Source of the DNA: Candidatus Argoarchaeum ethanivorans
Lineage (GTDB): Archaea; Halobacteriota; Methanosarcinia; Methanosarcinales; EX4572-44
Direction: 5' to 3'
Length of the DNA: 9,607 nucleotides
NCBI GenBank assembly: GCA_905067535.1
Contig: CAJHIR010000040.1
Location: 1-9,607 of the forward strand
The notes under the pieces are model-generated. The model saw only the letters and a program-made list of their open reading frames with translations, did no database searches and was not told the origin of the DNA. Of this stretch, positions 6,379 to 9,607 are shown piece after piece (the first letter of the stretch is position 1; each line of letters opens with the position of its first letter). The position numbers and the translations under genes are program-made.

Positions 6379-6387
6379 TGTATATAT
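6379..6387 (+). promoter_or_regulatory. TATA box of candidate plus-strand RNA
   Basis: TGTATATAT follows TTTAAT. The element predicts a start near 6408-6411, just before the 17-bp hairpin that begins at 6415. No plus-strand protein gene follows within 2 kb. Confidence 0.35.
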
Positions 6388-6409
6388 GACTTTCGTAAAT
6401 AAGGGGTTG

Positions 6410-6600
6410 TAAAGTTGAGGCTGTCAAATTACCCCGTGAATTTTGTGTTTCTAATTTGACGGCTTCAAGTGTTCACCCACCATTAAAGGATACCATTGAC
6501 ATTAATGCATCTGTTGTCGTTTTTGTAACTTTGATGCTTTTACGCAAAAATGTTGTTTCAGGATACAAGACAGCGTAGAACGCTTGACTTGACGTTTTTT
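6410..6600 (+). ncRNA. Candidate structured RNA, about 190 nt
   Basis: The support is structural only. Bases 6415-6431 pair with 6452-6468 in a 17-bp stem around a 20-nt loop. The two exceptions to Watson-Crick pairing (6422/6461 and 6419/6464) are U-G and G-U in a plus-strand RNA but A-C mismatches in a minus-strand one, which favours plus-strand transcription. A second stem joins 6518-6528 to 6540-6552. A third (CAAG/CTTG and AGCGT/ACGCT, 6566-6591) is followed by TTTTTT at 6595-6600, a terminator-like end. A TATA box lies 23-31 bp before the predicted start. No frame longer than a few codons is present. The end overlaps the presenilin-type gene's stop codon on the opposite strand. It matches no RNA family I recognise. 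Confidence 0.35.
6566..6600 (+). terminator. Hairpin plus T6, terminator-like
   Basis: CAAG and AGCGT pair with ACGCT and CTTG around an AGA triloop, with a small internal loop (AC opposite TGA). Three bases later comes TTTTTT (6595-6600). This orientation ends a plus-strand transcript. On the minus strand the same hairpin lies just beyond the presenilin-type gene's stop, with a T5 run about 16 bp further on (6550-6546), so it could act in both directions. Confidence 0.4.
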
Positions 6601-7471
6601 ATATAACAGGTATACCTACAACAAGTGCTCCTATTACATAGCCTATTATAACGCCTGTGTTTAGAAAAGGCAGTCCTGCCTGTGGGTTTCCTTTCAATAC
6701 AAATCTCATAAGAACCGCAAATCCAATTAATGAGCCAATTATAGCAAACACTGCTACTGTTAATGAGCCTGTAAAAAAATAAGCAGATACTACAAGTACT
6801 GATGGAATGACAGCATCCCCAAGCCCCATAAAAAAAGCGTCTCTCTCTTCTTTATCGAATGTCTCCTCCCGGAATGAATAACCACGATGTTTTGGTACAA
6901 TAAACAGTATAGGCAGGCGTAAATCCATTACCCCTTCTGCAAGAGCTACCATGTGTTTTGTTTGGTATACTGCAATAGCATCATACACAGAAAGGAGTAT
7001 AAGCAGTACCAATACAGGGATGATGGAAAGTGATATGCCAAAGATAGCGGCTGCTCCTGCCCCTATAATAAGTCCTACGAAGTCAATGATGTACCATTCC
7101 GGAAACACGTACAAAACCAATGCAAGAATAACAGCAATGGATACCGAGAGAACAATTGAAGTATTGAGAGGGAATAATTTGACAAATAAAGGGCACAATA
7201 CATAGTAAATAGTGGATATAATTGCACCAAAAATGATTAACTGGATCATCCATTTCTTGTCCCATTTGATAATAAGAAGGATGAACAGTGTAAACAGCAG
7301 GATGAATCCAATATAGTATAAAGAGTTTGCAGGTGAATCAGGGTCCTCAAAAGCATGAATACCTGCTGCATCGAGTGGGGCTCCTAAAAACAAAGCTACA
7401 AGCTCAACAACTAACATCAGAAGTCCCATAATTATTACAGGTACAACAAGACCTGGTTCACTCTTTGCCAT
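6599..7471 (-). CDS. Presenilin/signal-peptide-peptidase-like intramembrane aspartyl protease (family A22)
   Basis: A 290-residue polytopic membrane protein with about nine hydrophobic segments. The catalytic Asp pair is present: Tyr163-Asp164 in SVYDAIAVY and Gly216-Leu-Gly-Asp219 in MGLGDAVIPS. QAGLPFLN (264-271) occupies the place of the presenilin PAL motif; I recall this wording as usual in the archaeal presenilin-homologue branch. FEDPDSPANSLYYIGF near the N-terminus and YPEWYIID-like (121-130) also match that branch. These proteases cut substrates within the membrane; natural archaeal substrates are poorly known. It begins 27 bp after ahcY with AGGT upstream of the ATG at 7471, so the two are probably cotranscribed. 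The stop at 6599 overlaps the T-run of the plus-strand terminator-like hairpin. The family call is firm, the cellular role unknown. Confidence 0.9.
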   Translation of the reverse strand: MAKSEPGLVVPVIIMGLLMLVVELVALFLGAPLDAAGIHAFEDPDSPANSLYYIGFILLFTLFILLIIKWDKKWMIQLIIFGAIISTIYYVLCPLFVKLFPLNTSIVLSVSIAVILALVLYVFPEWYIIDFVGLIIGAGAAAIFGISLSIIPVLVLLILLSVYDAIAVYQTKHMVALAEGVMDLRLPILFIVPKHRGYSFREETFDKEERDAFFMGLGDAVIPSVLVVSAYFFTGSLTVAVFAIIGSLIGFAVLMRFVLKGNPQAGLPFLNTGVIIGYVIGALVVGIPVI

Positions 7472-7498
7472 GACTTAAATTACCTGGGAAACGTTGAA

Positions 7499-8755
7499 TT
7501 ATGTTCCCATTGTCCAGGAACTGAGATAGTTTTTCTGTTCACTAGTTAACGATTCTGTTTTTATACCCATTGCATCGAGTTTAAGCTTTGCAACAGTATT
7601 GTCAATCTCGGGTGGAACAGTATACACCTTGTTTTCAAGTTTCTCACTATTCTCGTTGATATATTTAGCAGTCAGTGCCTGGTTGGCAAAGCTCATATCC
7701 ATGACCTCTGGTGGATGTCCATAAGCAGATGCTAAATTCACCAGTCTCCCTTCTGCAAGTATGTAGATTTTTCTTCCATCGGAAAGCACGTATTCAACTA
7801 CATCCTTTTTCATTTCTTTAATCGACACTGCCATCTCAACGAGTGCAGGTATGTTAATTTCAACGTTGAAGTGCCCTGAGTTTGCAACAATAGCATTATT
7901 TTTCATTACCTCAAAGTGCTCCCTGTTAATAACCGCGATGTCGCCTGTTGCTGTGATAAATATGTCCCCGACTGCTGAAGCCTTAAGCATTGGCATCACA
8001 CGGTAGCCATCCATTACTGCTTCAAGAGCCTTTCTCGCTTCAACCTCCACAACAACCACATTTGCTCCAAGACCACGAGCTCGCATGGCAATTCCTCGAC
8101 CACACCAGCCATAACCAGAAACAACAACCGTTTTGCCTGCAAAAAGCACATTGGTAGCATTCATGATTCCGTGAAGCGCGCTTTGACCGGTGCCGTACCT
8201 GTTATCAAACATCATCTTGGTTTCAGCATCATTGACTGCAATCACAGGATATCGCAGTGCTCCATCCTTTGCCATTGCACGAAGACGGATGACGCCAGTA
8301 GTAGTCTCCTCGCACCCGGCTTTGATGTGCTCTGTTAGTTCGGGATGTTTTTCATGCACCACTGCAATAGTATCTGCACCATCATCAAGAGTTATGTGTG
8401 GCTCAATCTTCAGTGCTTCTTCGATGCATTCGTAGTATTGTTTTTCATCCTCTCCATATATTGCATACACATTAATGCCATCCGAAGCAAGTGCTGCTGC
8501 CACATCGTCCTGTGTGCTCAGAGGATTTGAAGCAGTAAGCGCCACATTTGCACCACCTGCTTTAAGTGTGTATACCAGATTAGCGGTTTCGACCGTCACA
8601 TGCAGACATGCTGTAACATTTACTCCCAGAAGAGGTTTGTCTTTTTCATACTGCTTTCTGATACTTTCCAAAACTGGCATGTGGAGACGTGCCCACTCGA
8701 TTCTCTGTTTTCCTTCACTGGCAAGATTAATATTTGAAATTATATTATCTTTCAT
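7499..8755 (-). CDS. ahcY: S-adenosyl- (or S-inosyl-) homocysteine hydrolase
   Basis: A 418-residue cytoplasmic NAD-dependent enzyme that splits SAH, the inhibitory by-product of SAM-dependent methylation, into homocysteine and a nucleoside. Substrate-domain landmarks are His52-Val-Thr-Val-Glu-Thr57, [13 protein letters not shown] (77-89), the acidic DDGAD (124-128), Glu150, Lys180, Asp184 and Asn185. GYGWCGRG (214-221) is the NAD-binding Rossmann loop. It ends in LSSWTMGT and lacks the long C-terminal Lys/Tyr tail of animal and most bacterial forms, as expected for archaea. Glu56 stands where the animal enzyme has an adenine-contacting Gln, which leaves open that the substrate is S-inosylhomocysteine, as shown for a methanogen homologue. 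The ATG at 8755 follows AGGT. It leads a probable operon with the presenilin-type protease and is divergent from queE. Confidence 0.95.
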   Translation of the reverse strand: MKDNIISNINLASEGKQRIEWARLHMPVLESIRKQYEKDKPLLGVNVTACLHVTVETANLVYTLKAGGANVALTASNPLSTQDDVAAALASDGINVYAIYGEDEKQYYECIEEALKIEPHITLDDGADTIAVVHEKHPELTEHIKAGCEETTTGVIRLRAMAKDGALRYPVIAVNDAETKMMFDNRYGTGQSALHGIMNATNVLFAGKTVVVSGYGWCGRGIAMRARGLGANVVVVEVEARKALEAVMDGYRVMPMLKASAVGDIFITATGDIAVINREHFEVMKNNAIVANSGHFNVEINIPALVEMAVSIKEMKKDVVEYVLSDGRKIYILAEGRLVNLASAYGHPPEVMDMSFANQALTAKYINENSEKLENKVYTVPPEIDNTVAKLKLDAMGIKTESLTSEQKNYLSSWTMGT

Positions 8756-8815
8756 TATTAACCTGCATGATGGCTAAGATATATAACTCTTGGTGATTAG
8801 ATTTAGCAAATAGAA
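8756..8815. promoter_or_regulatory. Shared divergent promoter of ahcY and queE
   Basis: Only 60 bp separate the two start codons, and one TATA element, GATATATAAC (8778-8787), lies between them. Its core TATATA is palindromic and can be read both ways. Towards queE it predicts a start within a few bases of the ATG at 8816, giving a leaderless or nearly leaderless message, and no ribosome site is visible there. Towards ahcY it predicts a start close to the ATG at 8755, although AGGT is present at 8761-8764. The two genes may therefore compete for one site. Confidence 0.45.
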
Positions 8816-9559
8816 ATGTTGCAGTGTTATGCGTCTGTGCAGGAGATTTTTAGCTCCATACAAGGGGAAGGGATATACGCTGGAGTGCACCAGGTATTTG
8901 TACGATTCTGTGGCTGCAATCTCAACTGTAGCTACTGCGACACTCTTCCGGCACGGATGATGGATGTTGCAGACTGTAGAGTTGAGAATACGCCCTTGTG
9001 TAGAGATTTTAGCACTCTTAAAAACCCTCTTTCAGTAGAGGATGTTATAAACTCGATTGAACGCCTCTGGTCTGCTTCAACGAGACACGTAAGTCTGACT
9101 GGTGGCGAACCCCTTCTTCAAAGCGTATTTATAAAACAGCTTGCAGAAGGCACGAATTATCCACTGTATCTTGAAACAAACTCCACGCTTCCCTTTGCCG
9201 CAGAAAATATTGCAGATGTAATTGATATTGCAGCATGCGATATTAAACTTGAAGAGCACCATGCATCTGATGATTATGCAACGCTGTTTGATCGTACGCT
9301 CAAGACTGTACAAGAATTTTATAACAATTGTGAGGTGTTTATTAAAATAATCATTCTACCAGAGACCACGACTGGTAGCTTACTGCCGGCTGTTAAAGCA
9401 GTAGCAGATATTGATCCATGCATTCCTGTGGTGCTGCAACCAGTAAGTTCGCATGCTCTTGATACTCCTCATCTTATTGAGTTGATGGATACAGCAGGTG
9501 AGTATCTTGATTGTGTACGTGTGATTCCACAGATGCATAAGTTACTTGGTTTGTTGTGA
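8816..9559 (+). CDS. queE: 7-carboxy-7-deazaguanine synthase (radical SAM)
   Basis: A 247-residue radical SAM enzyme. It contracts the ring of 6-carboxytetrahydropterin to 7-carboxy-7-deazaguanine, the precursor that archaea use for archaeosine in tRNA. SIQGEG (14-19) is the substrate-binding signature. Cys34, Cys38 and Cys41 in CNLNCSYC form the C-x3-C-x2-C site for the [4Fe-4S] cluster. TGGEPLL (95-101) binds SAM, LETNST (119-124) follows, and the protein ends with the family-typical VIPQMHKLLGL. The length is normal for QueE. The ATG at 8816 is chosen as the first start in frame; no ribosome site precedes it, and the TATA box position fits leaderless translation. A later GTG (codon 8, before QEIF) is a possible alternative. 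It is the only plus-strand protein gene in the window and has no other que genes beside it. Confidence 0.95.
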   Translation: MLQCYASVQEIFSSIQGEGIYAGVHQVFVRFCGCNLNCSYCDTLPARMMDVADCRVENTPLCRDFSTLKNPLSVEDVINSIERLWSASTRHVSLTGGEPLLQSVFIKQLAEGTNYPLYLETNSTLPFAAENIADVIDIAACDIKLEEHHASDDYATLFDRTLKTVQEFYNNCEVFIKIIILPETTTGSLLPAVKAVADIDPCIPVVLQPVSSHALDTPHLIELMDTAGEYLDCVRVIPQMHKLLGLL

Positions 9560-9560
9560 A

Positions 9561-9602
9561 CTGTACAACTTCGTTGTGCAGAACCGCACACCACGTGTGC
9601 GG
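9561..9602 (+). terminator. Two tandem triloop hairpins after queE
   Basis: CTGTACAAC-TTC-GTTGTGCAG (9561-9581) makes a 9-bp stem with one U-G pair. Two bases later CCGCACAC-CAC-GTGTGCGG (9584-9602) is a perfect 8-bp stem. The first begins 1 bp after the queE stop. No T-run is visible before the window ends, so they may mark the queE transcript end or be a palindromic repeat element. Confidence 0.4.
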
Positions 9603-9607
9603 AAACA

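Larger units (their letters stand above)
6065..6598. other. 534-bp non-coding gap rich in inverted repeats
   Basis: I see no credible protein gene on either strand here. It holds the cfbB promoter (6123-6140), a spaced 8-bp inverted repeat ACAGGTAT/ATACCTGT (6173-6180 and 6238-6245), and a series of possible hairpins: ACATTTCT/AGAAATGT (6246-6253/6276-6283), a perfect 12-bp pair (6298-6309/6349-6360), a 17-bp pair (6415-6431/6452-6468), an imperfect AT-rich stem (6518-6528/6540-6552) and a stem followed by six Ts (6566-6600). It separates the presenilin-type gene from cfbB, both transcribed leftwards. Confidence 0.7.

Noticed and set aside
6065..6598. CRISPR array or tRNA gene in the long gap
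   Set aside because: Repeats are inverted rather than regularly spaced direct repeats, and no cloverleaf or T-loop sequence could be found.
6173..6613. ACAGGTAT occurring at 6173-6180, inverted at 6238-6245 and again at 6606-6613
   Set aside because: An 8-base AT-leaning word can recur by chance, and the third copy lies within the coding end of the presenilin-type gene; too weak to call a regulatory motif.

Overview
The window looks archaeal, and most likely comes from a euryarchaeal methanogen or methane/alkane-oxidising relative (Methanomicrobia/Methanosarcinales-like). It carries coenzyme F420 synthesis (CofC), diphthamide synthesis on elongation factor 2 (DphB), a CbiA-family amidase of the coenzyme F430/cobamide pathways, an archaeal presenilin-type protease, and the archaeal-length form of S-adenosylhomocysteine (SAH) hydrolase. 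Promoter-like elements are TATA boxes, start codons sit behind GGAGG/AGGT-like ribosome sites or none, and intergenic DNA is AT-rich. The exact lineage cannot be fixed from sequence reading alone. Every protein gene except the last is on the minus strand, so those operons read from right to left.

Accessory block, 1-2146. It contains, in coordinate order, a Thr/Pro-rich open frame cut by the window edge, a stand-alone HEPN protein with an R-x4-H motif, a small lipoprotein with NGNY repeats, and an mntA-hepT toxin-antitoxin pair. The last two units each have a good TATA box. The flanking non-coding DNA (1901-2146) holds a GC-rich triloop hairpin and a CACAGAG-type dispersed-repeat motif. The block resembles a small defence/stress island.

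Housekeeping block, 2147-6064. Transcription runs cfbB/cbiA, dphB, a THUMP-like class I methyltransferase, then cofC. cfbB and dphB are 1 bp apart. The methyltransferase and cofC overlap by 4 bp (ATGA). A 63-bp gap without a convincing TATA box separates the two pairs, so one four-gene transcript is plausible. The genes serve different cofactor or modification pathways: tetrapyrrole amidation, eEF2 diphthamide, probable RNA modification and F420.

Non-coding gap, 6065-6598. These 534 bp carry no credible gene but several inverted repeats. The strongest is a 17-bp stem whose two non-Watson-Crick pairs are G-U only if the plus strand is transcribed. It lies just downstream of a plus-strand TATA box, and a hairpin followed by six Ts lies about 190 nt further on. 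Together these suggest an unannotated plus-strand RNA antisense to the direction of the neighbouring genes. A 12-bp palindrome next to the probable TATA box of the cfbB operon looks like an operator.

Right block, 6599-9607. ahcY and a presenilin/SPP-type intramembrane protease form a probable two-gene minus-strand operon. queE is divergent from ahcY across only 60 bp, and the two share one palindromic TATATA element. Two back-to-back triloop hairpins follow queE at the window edge. The strongest candidates for something undescribed are the structured RNA region, the HEPN/lipoprotein/MntA-HepT cluster, and the pairing of an intramembrane protease with SAH metabolism.
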